The notes under the pieces were generated by a model that saw only the letters and a program-made list of their open reading frames with translations, was not told where the DNA came from and did not search any database. The position numbers were made by a program, and so were the translations under genes. From contig JAXHUE010000005.1 in NCBI GenBank assembly GCA_034189655.1, positions 24,810 to 88,809 on the forward strand: 64,000 nucleotides of DNA. The letters are read 5' to 3'. Shown piece by piece: positions 1 to 8,987 of the stretch (the first letter of the stretch is position 1; each line of letters starts with the position of its first letter). Origin of the DNA: JAXHUE01 sp034189655 (lineage in GTDB: Bacteria; Chloroflexota; Dehalococcoidia; E44-bin15).

Positions 1-595
1 CGTGGGGTACGCGGGCCACCCGCTCCGCTCCCAGGAGCCGGGAGTAGAAGCGCTCCATGCCGTGGCTCTGGACGATGACGCGGTGGCAGCGGCCCAGCAC
101 GCGGGCGATGGCGGGGCCGGGCACCAGGTCGGCGAGCAGCGCGTTTAGGCCCAGGAGCACCCTGCGGTCGTAGGCCAGGTCCGACGGCCTCAAGCCAGAG
201 AGGTCGCGGAGCGGCACCTTCGCGGTGTAGAGGTGGAGGACGAGGGGGCCTGCGGGGCGACGCCCCGCCGTGAGCGTGAGGGCGCGGAGCAGGCCGCCGT
301 AGAAGCTCACCAGGTTGAACCCGTCCCCGTCCATGGCCAGGGAGAGGCCGTCGCGGTACTGGACCTCTACCCCGCCGCTCATGGTCGCCGTGCCACCCCC
401 ACCCTGGCTGCCGTCCCTCTCGGTGACGATGGTCACGCCGTACCCCTCCTGGGCCAGTCGCCTCGATATCTCGTAGGCCGAGCGGGGCAGCATGGTGAGC
501 CTGTCGGCCCAGAAGTACTGCACCGCCGTCCCTATACTGTGCCGGCCTGCCACCCCCTGCTCGCTATCCTGGCGGCGCAGGTCGAGGGCGCTCAT
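1..595 (-). CDS. Glycosyltransferase family 4-like, N-terminal part (runs off window)
   Basis: The minus strand is open from an ATG at 595 to the window edge, giving about 198 residues with no stop. The translation has the alternating beta-strand/helix pattern of a GT-B N-terminal domain, including a segment reading VIVQSHGMERFYSRLL that resembles the region before the inter-domain linker of GT4 enzymes. The start overlaps the stop of the upstream methyltransferase by four bases (ATGA), which supports both the start and a shared transcript. The C-terminal nucleotide-sugar-binding domain lies outside the window, so donor and acceptor cannot be judged. It is the last visible gene of a surface-glycan cluster. 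Confidence 0.7.
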   Translation of the reverse strand, partial: MSALDLRRQDSEQGVAGRHSIGTAVQYFWADRLTMLPRSAYEISRRLAQEGYGVTIVTERDGSQGGGGTATMSGGVEVQYRDGLSLAMDGDGFNLVSFYGGLLRALTLTAGRRPAGPLVLHLYTAKVPLRDLSGLRPSDLAYDRRVLLGLNALLADLVPGPAIARVLGRCHRVIVQSHGMERFYSRLLGAERVARVPH

Positions 596-1332
596 CCCTT
601 CCTCCGGCACAGCGCCTCCACGGTGAAGTAGCCCACCGCCGGGACGCGGACCCTCCTCAAGGCCTCCAGCCGCGGCCTCCTCACGTAGATGTCGCGGCAC
701 TGCTCCGGCGCCGCCAGGCCGCAGGCGGCCGCCGCCCTCACGGCGAGGTCGAGGACGGGGTACCTGACGCCCACCGTCGCCCACTCCAGCGGCTCCAGGC
801 CGCTCCCCGCGAGCAGGGCCAGGAACTGGTCGCGGGAGCGGTACTCCCGCACGTGGGTGGGGTCTAAGAGGAAGCCGCTGCCGTTGCGGTAGGCCCAGAA
901 CCCGTACCAGCTCTTGATCACCGAGGATATGTACGCCATGCCATCTGCCTTGAGCACCCGGCGCACCTCTTCCAGGAGCGCCCCGTCCTGGGCCACGTGC
1001 TCGATGAGCTGGGAGCATACGACCACGTCGAAGCTCTGGTCTCCCAGCTCCGGTACGTGGCAGGCATCGGAGACGACGCCCACGGCGTCCTCCATTGTGA
1101 GCGCGAACAGCGCGGCACGGCGCGGCGACAGGTCGACGCCGGCGACCACCGCCGCCCCACCCAGCAGGCCCTGCCGCTTGAGGGCAAACATGAGCCCGCC
1201 ATCGCCGCAGCCCATGTCGAGCACGGCGAACGGCGCCCCGTCCCTGGTGGCGATGGCCCGCTCCAGGAGCCGCGGCGGCAGGCCGCCCAGAAAGTGGAAG
1301 TGGAGGCTTGAGTACCTCTGGAACTCGTCCAT
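592..1332 (-). CDS. SAM-dependent class I methyltransferase
   Basis: A 246-residue protein with the SAM-binding motif I VLDMGCGDGG at residues 38-46 and the acidic/motif IV segment FDVVVCSQLIEHV near residue 100, typical of the UbiE/COQ5-like (Methyltransf_11) fold. Start: the ATG at 1332 has GGAGGAGGTG five bases upstream; an in-frame ATG at 1350 would lie inside that ribosome site and overlap the previous gene more. It sits between glycosyltransferases, so a sugar or lipid-carrier glycan is the likely substrate, but this is inferred from context only. Confidence 0.85.
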   Translation of the reverse strand: MDEFQRYSSLHFHFLGGLPPRLLERAIATRDGAPFAVLDMGCGDGGLMFALKRQGLLGGAAVVAGVDLSPRRAALFALTMEDAVGVVSDACHVPELGDQSFDVVVCSQLIEHVAQDGALLEEVRRVLKADGMAYISSVIKSWYGFWAYRNGSGFLLDPTHVREYRSRDQFLALLAGSGLEPLEWATVGVRYPVLDLAVRAAAACGLAAPEQCRDIYVRRPRLEALRRVRVPAVGYFTVEALCRRKG

Positions 1333-1334
1333 GG

Positions 1335-2150
1335 CTAGCACCTCCTCCATCGGCCGTATGCGTACCCGGCGCCGCCAGCGCCGAACTCGCAGGCCTTCAT
1401 GAACATCATCCCCGCGGCGTGCAGCGGGTCTCGGGCCAGCCTCCTCGCGTTCCTGGCGAAGGCGGGCCGCAGCAGCACGAGTTGCCTCCGCGCCATGTCG
1501 CGGTGCTTGTTGAGGTAGAGGTGCAGCGTCCTGCCGTAGTAGAACTTCTTTCTCACCGTGTCGGACAGCCTGGCCCTCCCCTCGTGGTGGTGTATCATGG
1601 CGTCCACCCTGCCGATGCGGGCGCCGCTCGCCTGCACCCGCAGGTGCAGGTCCCAGTCCTCGGCCATCACCAGGCACTCGTCGTAGCCGGAGACCCCCCA
1701 GAAGCTCGCCCGGTCGAAGAAGCGGGCGGCCTCGATGGTGTCGTCGCCGATGTAGCACTCCTTCTCCAGTGCCTTGCACCGTGCCCAGAACCCCTGGCCC
1801 ACCGCTCTCTCCGGTATCACCAGGGCCTGGCCCCTCGTGCCGCTACACCTGGCCACGCACTCCTCGACGACCAGGGGGCAGAGGTCGAAGTCGGCGTCTA
1901 CGAAGAGGAGGTACTCCCCCAGGGCGTTCTGGGCCCCGTAGTTCCGCTGCGCCGTCCGCTCCGGCCCCTGCATGAAGACCCGCGCCCCGTAGGCGGCGGC
2001 GACCTCCCTGGTACCATCGGTCGAGTAGTTGTCCACGACGATGACCTCGATGTTCCGGTAGGTCTGCTCCACGATGGAGCGCAGGCAGACCCCTATCGTC
2101 CCCTCCGAGTTCCTGGTGGGCAGTATCACCGATACCAGGGGCCCATCCAT
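1335..2150 (-). CDS. Glycosyltransferase family 2
   Basis: A 271-residue GT-A fold enzyme. It opens with VSVILPTRNSEGTI, has the metal-binding DAD triad at about residues 85-87 (LLFVDADFD) and a later MAEDWDLHLR segment matching the GT2 catalytic-base region. Start chosen at 2150 because GGGAGGGAC lies just upstream; longer in-frame starts lack a ribosome site. It transfers a sugar from a nucleotide donor to an unknown acceptor, probably a lipid-linked glycan given the flippase next door. The stop lies two bases before the next gene's start. Confidence 0.88.
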   Translation of the reverse strand: MDGPLVSVILPTRNSEGTIGVCLRSIVEQTYRNIEVIVVDNYSTDGTREVAAAYGARVFMQGPERTAQRNYGAQNALGEYLLFVDADFDLCPLVVEECVARCSGTRGQALVIPERAVGQGFWARCKALEKECYIGDDTIEAARFFDRASFWGVSGYDECLVMAEDWDLHLRVQASGARIGRVDAMIHHHEGRARLSDTVRKKFYYGRTLHLYLNKHRDMARRQLVLLRPAFARNARRLARDPLHAAGMMFMKACEFGAGGAGYAYGRWRRC

Positions 2151-2175
2151 GTAGTCCCTCCCTTCTCGCGTAGGA

Positions 2176-3471
2176 TCACGCGCCGGCATGGCTCCCGCCT
2201 GCCGCGGCACCGCCTGCGGCAGCCATAAGCTGCCTCACATTGAAGAGGCCGACCATGACCAGGGCCAGGGCCGCGGAGATGAGCACCACGTCTACGACTT
2301 GCTCGATGCTGGAATGGAACAGTGCCATGAGCACCACCTGTATGGCCATGGCCCCGGCAAGGGGATAGGCCACCCGGGTGCGGTTCACTGAGAGCAGGTA
2401 GAACATGAGCAGGCTGGCGATGGCGAACAGCGCCATGGCCAGCCCATACCTGAACAGGTGAGGGACGGCCAGCGGGTATTTGCCCATGAACAGGACGCCG
2501 ACGACGAGGTCGGGGAAGAGCCAGAATGCCACCACCATGGCCCCCGATAAGAGCACGGTGAGCGCCATGGCGCGGTGCAGCACCGCGCGGTGGGCACCGC
2601 CCCCCTCTGTGAGACTGGCCGTCTTGGGGAACATGGCGATGGCGATGCCCCCGGGCACGAAGTAGACCAGCTTGCCCATCACCGAGATGGCGGAGTAGGT
2701 GCCGGCCTCGGCGGCGCTCAAGAAGTGCCTGGCCAGCACGACGTCGGCGTTGACCAGCACGGTGAAGGCAAAGAGGGCCACGAATGACAGCGCGGTGTAG
2801 GAGCGCAGGCCCGCCACCTCGACCTCCTCGCCGCCGGCGCGGGAGACGTCCTTGAGGAAGTACCTGGTCACGAAGAACACGACGGCGTAGGCCAGGAGGA
2901 ATGACACCAGGGCACCGCTCGCCTTGAACCCCGCGTAGACCAGGCCGACGGCGATGGCAACCCGCAGGAAGGCCCACAGGGTGCTGCCTATGCCCAGGGG
3001 GACGAAGCGCTGCAGCCCGCGCAGTGTGGCCAGGTTGGTATAGACGGCGAACGTCAGCACCAGCGAGGAGAACAGGATGATGGGGTACCAGGCGCTGTCC
3101 AGGTGCAGGAATGAGACCAGCACCGGCGTGAGCGCGGCCAGGCAGATGAACGTGGCCAGCCCGATGAGCAGGGTGCGCCTCAGGAAGTAGTGCCACAGGA
3201 AGCCCACCCGCACCAGGCCACCGCCCTCCCTGGAGACGAACCTGGTGACCGTGGTATCGACGGTCCGGGAGAACACCGAGCAGATGATGAGCAGGGACAT
3301 CAGGCTGATGACCACCCCGTAGTCCTCAGGGGTGAGCAGCCAGCCCATGGAGAGCTGGTAAAGGTAGTTGAAGAAGGCGGCGCCAAGGCCGAAGGCCACC
3401 ATGACGGCGCCGTGCCTGGTCATGTCGTCCGCCTTCACCCTGTACTTGAGCGCAGAGAGGTTGCTTACCAT
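2176..3471 (-). CDS. Polysaccharide/oligosaccharide flippase (Wzx-like, MVF/MATE superfamily)
   Basis: A 431-residue integral membrane protein with about 12 to 14 hydrophobic segments and few charged residues, starting at MVSNLSALKYRV. The pattern, length and position among glycosyltransferases match Wzx-type flippases that move lipid-linked oligosaccharides across the cytoplasmic membrane. No polymerase (Wzy) is visible, so whether the product is a polymer or a short glycan for protein glycosylation, perhaps of the archaellins, is open. The start is seven bases before the preceding gene's stop; the ribosome site (AAGGGCC) is weak. Confidence 0.82.
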   Translation of the reverse strand: MVSNLSALKYRVKADDMTRHGAVMVAFGLGAAFFNYLYQLSMGWLLTPEDYGVVISLMSLLIICSVFSRTVDTTVTRFVSREGGGLVRVGFLWHYFLRRTLLIGLATFICLAALTPVLVSFLHLDSAWYPIILFSSLVLTFAVYTNLATLRGLQRFVPLGIGSTLWAFLRVAIAVGLVYAGFKASGALVSFLLAYAVVFFVTRYFLKDVSRAGGEEVEVAGLRSYTALSFVALFAFTVLVNADVVLARHFLSAAEAGTYSAISVMGKLVYFVPGGIAIAMFPKTASLTEGGGAHRAVLHRAMALTVLLSGAMVVAFWLFPDLVVGVLFMGKYPLAVPHLFRYGLAMALFAIASLLMFYLLSVNRTRVAYPLAGAMAIQVVLMALFHSSIEQVVDVVLISAALALVMVGLFNVRQLMAAAGGAAAGGSHAGA

Positions 3472-3478
3472 AAGGCCC

Positions 3479-4633
3479 TTACTGCATGGCGGCGTCGTGC
3501 CCCCATAGCGCCGAAGGGGCCCGCGCCTTTTCGCGTATCGCCCTGTCCAGTACCTTCTCGAAGTCGCGGGTGCTCCTTGCCCAGCTGAAGGTGGCGGCCC
3601 ACTCCACGGCGTTGCCACCCAGCCGCTGCCTGAGCGCATCGTCGGAGAGCAGCTCCACTATGCCGTCGGCGAGCCGCTCGATGTCCCCCGCGGGGCGGAC
3701 GAGGAGGCCGGTCTCGCGGTGGCGTATCGAGTCCCGAAGCCCGGGGACATCGTAGGCGACGACCGGCGTGCCGAAGGCATTGGCCTCAAGCACCGTGATC
3801 CCCCACCCCTCCTTCATCGACGGGGTGACGAACACCCACGCCCGCCGCATTATCTCCGCCTTCTCTGCCTCGGAGACCTCACCGCAGATGGTGATGCCCG
3901 GCCCCAGCGCCGAGACGTCCACCAGGTCGCAGAGCTCGGCCTGGAGGTCGCCCCTGCCGGCGATCACCAGCTCGGCCTCCGCTATCTGTCTGCGGACGAT
4001 GGCGAAGGCCCGCAGCAGGTGGTCGAGCTGCTTGTAGCGCTTTATCCGGCCCACGTAGGCCACGAGCGGCCGCGGCGACTTGACCGCCAGGCCCGCCCGC
4101 TCCATGCCGGTGGCGTTGTAGACGATGTCTATCCTCTCTCCCGGCATGTCGAGCGCGACGAGCTGGTCGCGGGTGCTGGGGGACACCGCCACCACCGGCG
4201 CCCGGCGGTAGAGGAGCGGTATGCCCCGCTCGGCAAGCCAGGCGACGGTGGCGAGGGGCAGGGGCAGCTCCCTTCTGAATATGGGCCACCCCACCAGGTG
4301 GTGGATGACCGCCACCCGTGGCCGGCGCACGAACAGCGGGGTGAAGAAGGGCACACCGTTTATGTTGTCGACGACGACATCGAAGCCCTCTCTCCTCAAG
4401 CGGAGCAGGTAGTCGAGCGCGGCGCGCAGGTAGAGGGTGAACCGCCCTCCCCTCCTCACTATCTCAATCCCGTCTATGTGCTCGCTGCGCCGGCACCCTG
4501 GGTAGCTGCCACAGTACAGGGTCACCCTGTGCCGCTGGCCCAGGCCTTTGCCTATCTCGTGGAGATAGAGCTCAGCGCCACCCGCCTGGGGGTGGGTGAT
4601 GTCCCTCCAGTTGAAGAAGAGGAGCTTCATCAT
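3479..4633 (-). CDS. Glycosyltransferase family 4
   Basis: A 384-residue GT-B enzyme. The N-terminal domain begins MMKLLFFNWRDITHPQAGGAE, with the GGAE motif common in GT4 enzymes; the C-terminal domain has LVAYVGRIKRYKQ and the E-x7-E motif EGWGITVLEA, which binds the donor nucleotide sugar. Start at 4633 overlaps the previous stop by four bases (ATGA). Likely mannosyl- or glucosyltransferase activity in surface-glycan assembly; the exact sugar cannot be read from the sequence. Confidence 0.88.
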   Translation of the reverse strand: MMKLLFFNWRDITHPQAGGAELYLHEIGKGLGQRHRVTLYCGSYPGCRRSEHIDGIEIVRRGGRFTLYLRAALDYLLRLRREGFDVVVDNINGVPFFTPLFVRRPRVAVIHHLVGWPIFRRELPLPLATVAWLAERGIPLLYRRAPVVAVSPSTRDQLVALDMPGERIDIVYNATGMERAGLAVKSPRPLVAYVGRIKRYKQLDHLLRAFAIVRRQIAEAELVIAGRGDLQAELCDLVDVSALGPGITICGEVSEAEKAEIMRRAWVFVTPSMKEGWGITVLEANAFGTPVVAYDVPGLRDSIRHRETGLLVRPAGDIERLADGIVELLSDDALRQRLGGNAVEWAATFSWARSTRDFEKVLDRAIREKARAPSALWGHDAAMQ

Positions 4634-5382
4634 TCTGTGCTCTGAACGGGGTTGCGCTCGTCGAGAGCCCACCGCGGGCGCTCGAGGCCCTCCAGCTTGA
4701 GCCTGAGCACGGTGGAGAACATCGCCGGTATCGCCTTCCTCATGCTCACGGTGGACCCGCACCGCTCCCGCCAGGTGATGGGAACCTCCTTGACCACACA
4801 GCCGCCCTGCATGAGCCGGTAGAGGAGCTCGACATCGAAGGCGAAGTTGGCCACCCGCAGCCGGGAGAGCACCCTCTCGATGGCCTGCCTGCGGAACACC
4901 TTGGCACCGCACTGGGTGTCCCTGAAGGGCAGCCTCAACAGGAGCCTCACCAGCAGGTTGAATCCCCGGCTCGCCACGCGCCGCATCAGGGGCTGCCGCG
5001 CCGGCACACTGGAGCCGGGGAGCCAGCGCGAGGCTATGGTGGCATCGCACTCAGCGAGGGCGGCGACAAGCCTCTCGAACTCGGCGGCATCGGTGGAGCC
5101 GTCGGCATCGGTGAACCCCACTATGTCGCCGTGGGCTGCCCGCAGGCCCTCTACCACGGCACCCCCCTTGCCCAGCCGCTCCCTGAAGGTGAGCGGCCTT
5201 ATGCTGCCGTTCTTGCGGGCGATGCCAGACACCACCTCGTCGGTGCCGTCGGTGCACCCGTTCATCACCACGATGAGCTCCAGGTCGTACCTGGCGCTGA
5301 GGTGGGTGGCGTAGCTCTCGACGGTGGGCCCTATCCGGCGGCCCTCGTTGCACGCCGGGATGATGACTGACAGCGAGGTCAT
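4630..5382 (-). CDS. Dolichyl-phosphate-sugar-synthase-like glycosyltransferase family 2
   Basis: A 250-residue GT2 enzyme beginning LSVIIPACNEGRRI, with LIVVMNGCTDGTDEV, LGKGGAVVEGL and the DAD metal site in GFTDADGSTD. This set is typical of ALG5/Dpm1-like enzymes that load a sugar onto a polyprenyl phosphate. There is no C-terminal membrane pair. GAGGTGAGAG precedes the ATG. It probably makes the polyprenyl-phosphate sugar used by neighbouring enzymes. The downstream gene overlaps by four bases. Confidence 0.85.
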   Translation of the reverse strand: MTSLSVIIPACNEGRRIGPTVESYATHLSARYDLELIVVMNGCTDGTDEVVSGIARKNGSIRPLTFRERLGKGGAVVEGLRAAHGDIVGFTDADGSTDAAEFERLVAALAECDATIASRWLPGSSVPARQPLMRRVASRGFNLLVRLLLRLPFRDTQCGAKVFRRQAIERVLSRLRVANFAFDVELLYRLMQGGCVVKEVPITWRERCGSTVSMRKAIPAMFSTVLRLKLEGLERPRWALDERNPVQSTE

Positions 5383-5400
5383 CTCTCACCTCACATTGGT

Positions 5401-6288
5401 CTACTCTTCGTACGTCTCAACGCGCTCCTCGACCACGACGGTCGACCTCCTGCTCCACAGGTACCAGGCGAGCACGCCTGCCGCGCCCAGGGCCGAGGCA
5501 CCGATGACGCCGCCGAGGAGGGGCCAGTTCGTGGGCACGGGCATGGTGGTGAAGGAGTACGTGTCCGATGACGCCATGTTGCCCGAGGCATCTGTGGAGA
5601 GCGCCTGGAAGCTGTAGGTGGTCCCCGCCAGCAGGTCGACCAGGGTGACGCTGTGGCTGGTGACCAGTGTGGCGTCCGCGGACAGGCTGGAGCCGGCGTC
5701 TACCCAGTACAGCACCTGGCTGTCTGCCGGGTCGTCGGTGGTCCAGGTTATGGTGACGCTGTCTTCCGTGATGGCGGCGATGGTCACGGTGGAGATCACC
5801 GGGGCGGAGGTGTCCGTGGCCTGGGGCAGTGTGTTGAAGGTGTAGTCATCGGATACCGCCAGGTTGCCCGACTCGTCGCACGACCTCACGTTGTAGGTAT
5901 AGGTGGTCTCCGGCAAGAGGTCGCTCAAGGTGATGCTGTGGCTGGTGACCAGCTCCGGCACAAGCGGCGACATGGAGGTGGGGCTGGCCCCGTACTCCAC
6001 CTGGCTGTCCGCGGGCTCATCGGTGCTCCAGCATATGGTGGCGGCTGTGGCGTCGATGCCGGTGGCCGCCACGCCGGATATCTCGGGCGCGGCGCGGTCA
6101 CGGGTGTCCACCCACCCGCCACCGCCAAATGAGCCCCACCCGCTGCCCCCGTAGCCGTAGCCCGTGCGGCCCAGGGCCACCGTGGTCGCCGTCACCGTGC
6201 CCAGGAGGAGCAGAAGGGCGATGATGGAAGCGGTGATGAGGCCACTCTTGACCACTCCGCTCGTGAAAAACGACTTCGACCATCCCAT
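5401..6288 (-). CDS. Surface-anchored fibronectin type III protein
   Basis: A 295-residue protein with an N-terminal hydrophobic segment (about residues 17-40), a Gly/Tyr-rich stretch, and two FN3-like repeats (about 64-150 and 155-245), each ending with the same pattern (LLPETTYTYNVRSCDESGN / LLAGTTYSFQALSTDASGN). A C-terminal membrane helix (about 250-272) precedes a short RRST cytoplasmic tail. Start at 6288 has GGAGGG upstream. It is first in the minus-strand surface cluster and lies behind copy E of the repeated leader block. Role in adhesion or envelope is inferred. Confidence 0.8.
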   Translation of the reverse strand: MGWSKSFFTSGVVKSGLITASIIALLLLLGTVTATTVALGRTGYGYGGSGWGSFGGGGWVDTRDRAAPEISGVAATGIDATAATICWSTDEPADSQVEYGASPTSMSPLVPELVTSHSITLSDLLPETTYTYNVRSCDESGNLAVSDDYTFNTLPQATDTSAPVISTVTIAAITEDSVTITWTTDDPADSQVLYWVDAGSSLSADATLVTSHSVTLVDLLAGTTYSFQALSTDASGNMASSDTYSFTTMPVPTNWPLLGGVIGASALGAAGVLAWYLWSRRSTVVVEERVETYEE

Positions 6289-6372
6289 GGAAGGCCCTCC
6301 TCGCTTCTGTGTTGCCCGTATCTGACCTGGGGTGTCCTCATCCCATGCCACCGTCCCCACCTCTCCCTCGAA

Positions 6373-6461
6373 GATACTTCCCAGTCCTGCGCAAGGCGAC
6401 CGCGCTGTCCTCTATCATTGGGCGGGCTATCTACCAAAGAGTGGTGGTAGGCAGCCCCTAT
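6373..6461 (-). promoter_or_regulatory. Repeated structured leader block, copy E
   Basis: An 89-nt minus-strand block alignable with copies A-D. It has the same order: hairpin TAGG/CCTA around GGCTG, a CTTTGG joint, then a stem GCCCAA/TTGCGC (one mismatch) around the conserved loop GAGGACAGCGCGGTCG. It lies 85 bases upstream of the FN3 protein and glycan cluster and shares the intergenic region with copy A, which faces the other way. I do not recognise it as a known riboswitch. Confidence 0.6.
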
Positions 6462-6571
6462 GGAGCACACACACAAGGCGGGGGACCCTCACCCGGTTGA
6501 CGTCCCCACGGTAGAAACCGATGGCGAGACCACTGAAAAAGCGTGAGCGTCGCCAGGCGGCGGGCCGCGGC

Positions 6572-6662
6572 CGCTGGGGGGCTGCTCCCACGGGAAATGG
6601 GGGAAAGGCCCCGCAAAAATGGAGGATAGCGTGGTCGTATTTTGGGCCCGTCATTGGTAGCG
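6572..6662 (+). promoter_or_regulatory. Repeated structured leader block, copy A
   Basis: A 91-nt block 48 bases upstream of the diguanylate cyclase start. Proposed closing stem CGCT/AGCG, hairpin TGGGGG/CTCCCA, joint AAATGGGGGAAAGGC, and a third stem CAAAAAT/ATTTTG carrying the conserved loop GGATAGCGTGGTCGT. Copies B and C keep the pairings with different bases, which is the evidence for an RNA rather than a plain DNA site. No sigma-70 promoter is clear immediately upstream. Confidence 0.65.
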
Positions 6663-6710
6663 TCAAACGGTGGGGTGTGCCCGGAGAGAAAACGGAGCGG
6701 AGAGGGTTAG

Positions 6711-8924
6711 TTGTATACGCTACTGCTGTTCTTCATATTCCTGTTCCTGTTCCTCTTCCTTATGTTCCTGTGCCTGTACTTGGGGGACATCGGCAACAAG
6801 AGGAGGGCACGGGAGAAGGTGCTGGGCCACGCCAGGCGGCTCGAGGCGCTCAACGCCGTGGCGCAGACAGTGAGCAAGACGCTGGAGCTCGACGAGCTGC
6901 TCCACAGCGCCCTGGCCACGGCGATAGAGGTGATGGGGGCCGATACCGGCTCTGTCTTCGAGATCGACCTGTCGGCGAGCGAGCTTCGGCTCAGGTCATA
7001 CGTGAACGTTTCCGACGGCCTGGTCGACAGGGTGCTGCGGCTACCGCTGGACGACGAGGAGCTGGAGCGGGCGCTCCAGTGGACGGACCCCAGTGTGTCG
7101 GTGTGGGAGGTCTTCAGTGAACATAACCTCTTACTCATGGCAGAGGCGATGCAGCAAGAGCAGGTGCGCTCCTTCGCCGTGGTCCCCTTCTCGGCCCGGG
7201 ACCAGCTCCACGGCTTCATCAGCGTGGGGGCCTGCCTGGAGCGCCAGTTCGGGCCCGATGAGATCGAGCTGCTCCAGGCCATAGGCAACCAGATAAGCGT
7301 GGGGCTGGAGAACGCACTGCTCTACCAGGACGCCAGGGACAAGGCGGTGCGCCTGGAGACACTCCACGCCATCGCCGCCACCTGCAGCCAGAGCCTCGAC
7401 CTCGACCGCCTGTTCGCTACCGTCCTGGACAAGATACTGGAGCTCACCGATGTGGACGCCGTCCTCATCTTCTCCGCCGATATCGCCATAAAGCGCGCCT
7501 GCCTCAGGGCGCACCGGGGGATAGGCGACGAGACCGCCGAGCTGGTGCGGGAGCTGGAGCTGAGCGTGGAGAGAGATACGGCCGAGGGCTTCATCGCACG
7601 GGGCCAGCCCATACTCGGGCTGCGGCAGATGCTCAGCGAGTCTGCCCTCTCGTCGACCATGGGGGCAGTGCGGCGCGAGGGGCTCAAGTCCTTCCTCACG
7701 CTTCCCTTCAGGTCGCGGGAGAGGTTCCGCGGCGCCGTCATCCTGGCCTCACGCGCCGAGCGCCACTTCAGCCCCGACGAGATCGGCCTCCTGGAGTCCA
7801 TCAGCAACGAGCTCGCGGTGGGCATAGAGAACGCCAACCTCTACCAGCAGGTATCGGAGAAGGCGGAGCGCCTGGCCCTCATCGCCGAGGTGACCAAGGT
7901 CATCGGCTCCAGCCTCTACATCGAGGACGTGTTCGAGGGCTTCGTCGCCGGCATCAAGCGGCTGGTGGACGCCGACCGCGTGGCCATCAATGTCATCGAG
8001 GGTGAGACCAAGCGCGTCTTCGCCGTATCGTCAAAGGTGTCCACTGAGCTGGGGTGGGGGGTGTCCTCTCCCCTCGCTGGCTCGGCCACTGAGTGGCTCA
8101 TGAACCACCGCAGGCCCATCGTCGAGGACGACCTGGCAGCGGACACGATGTTTGAGAGCAGCCGCATCCTCCATGAAGAGGGCTTCAAGTCGGCCATCAG
8201 GCTGCCCCTCATCGCGCGCGGCGGCGTCATCGGCTCCTTCAGCGTGAGCAGCCGCCGTCCCCATGCCTACTGCGGTCGGGAGCGTGAGCTACTGGAGCAG
8301 GTCACCGGACAGCTTGCCATGGCCGTTGAGAACATGAGGCTCTACCAGCACACGGAGTACCTGGCCTGGACCGACGGCCTCACCGGCCTCTACAACCGGC
8401 GCTACCTCGCAGAGCAGATGGGGCGGGAGCTGGCCCGCGCCCAGCGGCTGGACGTCCCGCTCTCGCTCATCCTCATCGACCTGAACGAGTTGAAGCGGGT
8501 CAACGACCACTTCGGGCACGAGGCAGGGGACATGCTGCTGTGGGAGCTCAGCCGCATCATCCACGAGAGCATGCGCCGCTCCGACATCGCGGCGAGGTGG
8601 GGCGGCGATGAGTTCCTCATCATGGCAGCGGAGGCCGACATCGACGGCGCCGATGCCCTGGCGCGGCGCATCGTCTCTAAGGTGGTGCGCTTCCGCAAGA
8701 AGGTGAACGACGAGTGGGTGTCCCTGGGGGTGAGCATAGGCATCGCCTCCTATCCCGCCCACGCCGAAAGCCTCCTCGACCTGATCAGGAAGGCGGACGA
8801 GGCCATGTACTGGGCCAAGAGGAGGGGGAGGGGCTCTTCCATCGCCAGGGCACTGCCCGACGGCGAGCAGCCCAGCCCCGGCAAGGACGGGGCCAGCATA
8901 GGCACGTCCACCAAGATGAAATGA
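6711..8924 (+). CDS. Membrane-anchored triple-GAF diguanylate cyclase
   Basis: A 737-residue protein. An N-terminal Phe/Leu-rich membrane helix (residues 3-25) is followed by three GAF domains (about 45-205, 215-375, 385-540) and a GGDEF domain. The active-site GGDEF is intact at residues 631-635, and the inhibitory RxxD site (RRSD, 622-625) lies five residues before it, so product-inhibited synthesis of cyclic di-GMP from two GTP is expected. The start is a TTG at 6711 with GGAGAGG upstream. It sits behind copy A of the repeated leader. GAF ligands are unknown. Confidence 0.92.
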   Translation: MYTLLLFFIFLFLFLFLMFLCLYLGDIGNKRRAREKVLGHARRLEALNAVAQTVSKTLELDELLHSALATAIEVMGADTGSVFEIDLSASELRLRSYVNVSDGLVDRVLRLPLDDEELERALQWTDPSVSVWEVFSEHNLLLMAEAMQQEQVRSFAVVPFSARDQLHGFISVGACLERQFGPDEIELLQAIGNQISVGLENALLYQDARDKAVRLETLHAIAATCSQSLDLDRLFATVLDKILELTDVDAVLIFSADIAIKRACLRAHRGIGDETAELVRELELSVERDTAEGFIARGQPILGLRQMLSESALSSTMGAVRREGLKSFLTLPFRSRERFRGAVILASRAERHFSPDEIGLLESISNELAVGIENANLYQQVSEKAERLALIAEVTKVIGSSLYIEDVFEGFVAGIKRLVDADRVAINVIEGETKRVFAVSSKVSTELGWGVSSPLAGSATEWLMNHRRPIVEDDLAADTMFESSRILHEEGFKSAIRLPLIARGGVIGSFSVSSRRPHAYCGRERELLEQVTGQLAMAVENMRLYQHTEYLAWTDGLTGLYNRRYLAEQMGRELARAQRLDVPLSLILIDLNELKRVNDHFGHEAGDMLLWELSRIIHESMRRSDIAARWGGDEFLIMAAEADIDGADALARRIVSKVVRFRKKVNDEWVSLGVSIGIASYPAHAESLLDLIRKADEAMYWAKRRGRGSSIARALPDGEQPSPGKDGASIGTSTKMK

Positions 8925-8960
8925 CATCACGGGCACCGGCGATGACGGGGCCACCACGGG

Positions 8961-8977
8961 GAGAGGGCAGCCCTCTC
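8961..8977. terminator. Short perfect hairpin between GGDEF gene and BACON protein
   Basis: GAGAGGG-CAG-CCCTCTC is a perfect 7-bp stem with a 3-base loop, 37 bases after the GGDEF stop and 10 bases before the next ATG. No T-run follows, so it may be a weak terminator, or it may affect access to the next start codon, which has no evident ribosome site. Confidence 0.35.
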
Positions 8978-8987
8978 CTGTACGAGC

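Noticed and set aside
6620..6636. Resemblance of GGATAGCGTGG in leader copies A and C to the ops element (GGCGGTAGCGTG) bound by RfaH
   Set aside because: Copies B and D do not keep it, no RfaH is visible, and the conserved unit is a much longer structured block.
6572..6662. Copy A considered as a GEMM (c-di-GMP-I) riboswitch because it precedes a GGDEF gene
   Set aside because: It lacks GCAAACC, CGCAAAGCC and GGGTTGCCG, all of which are present in the real GEMM element at 12998-13098.
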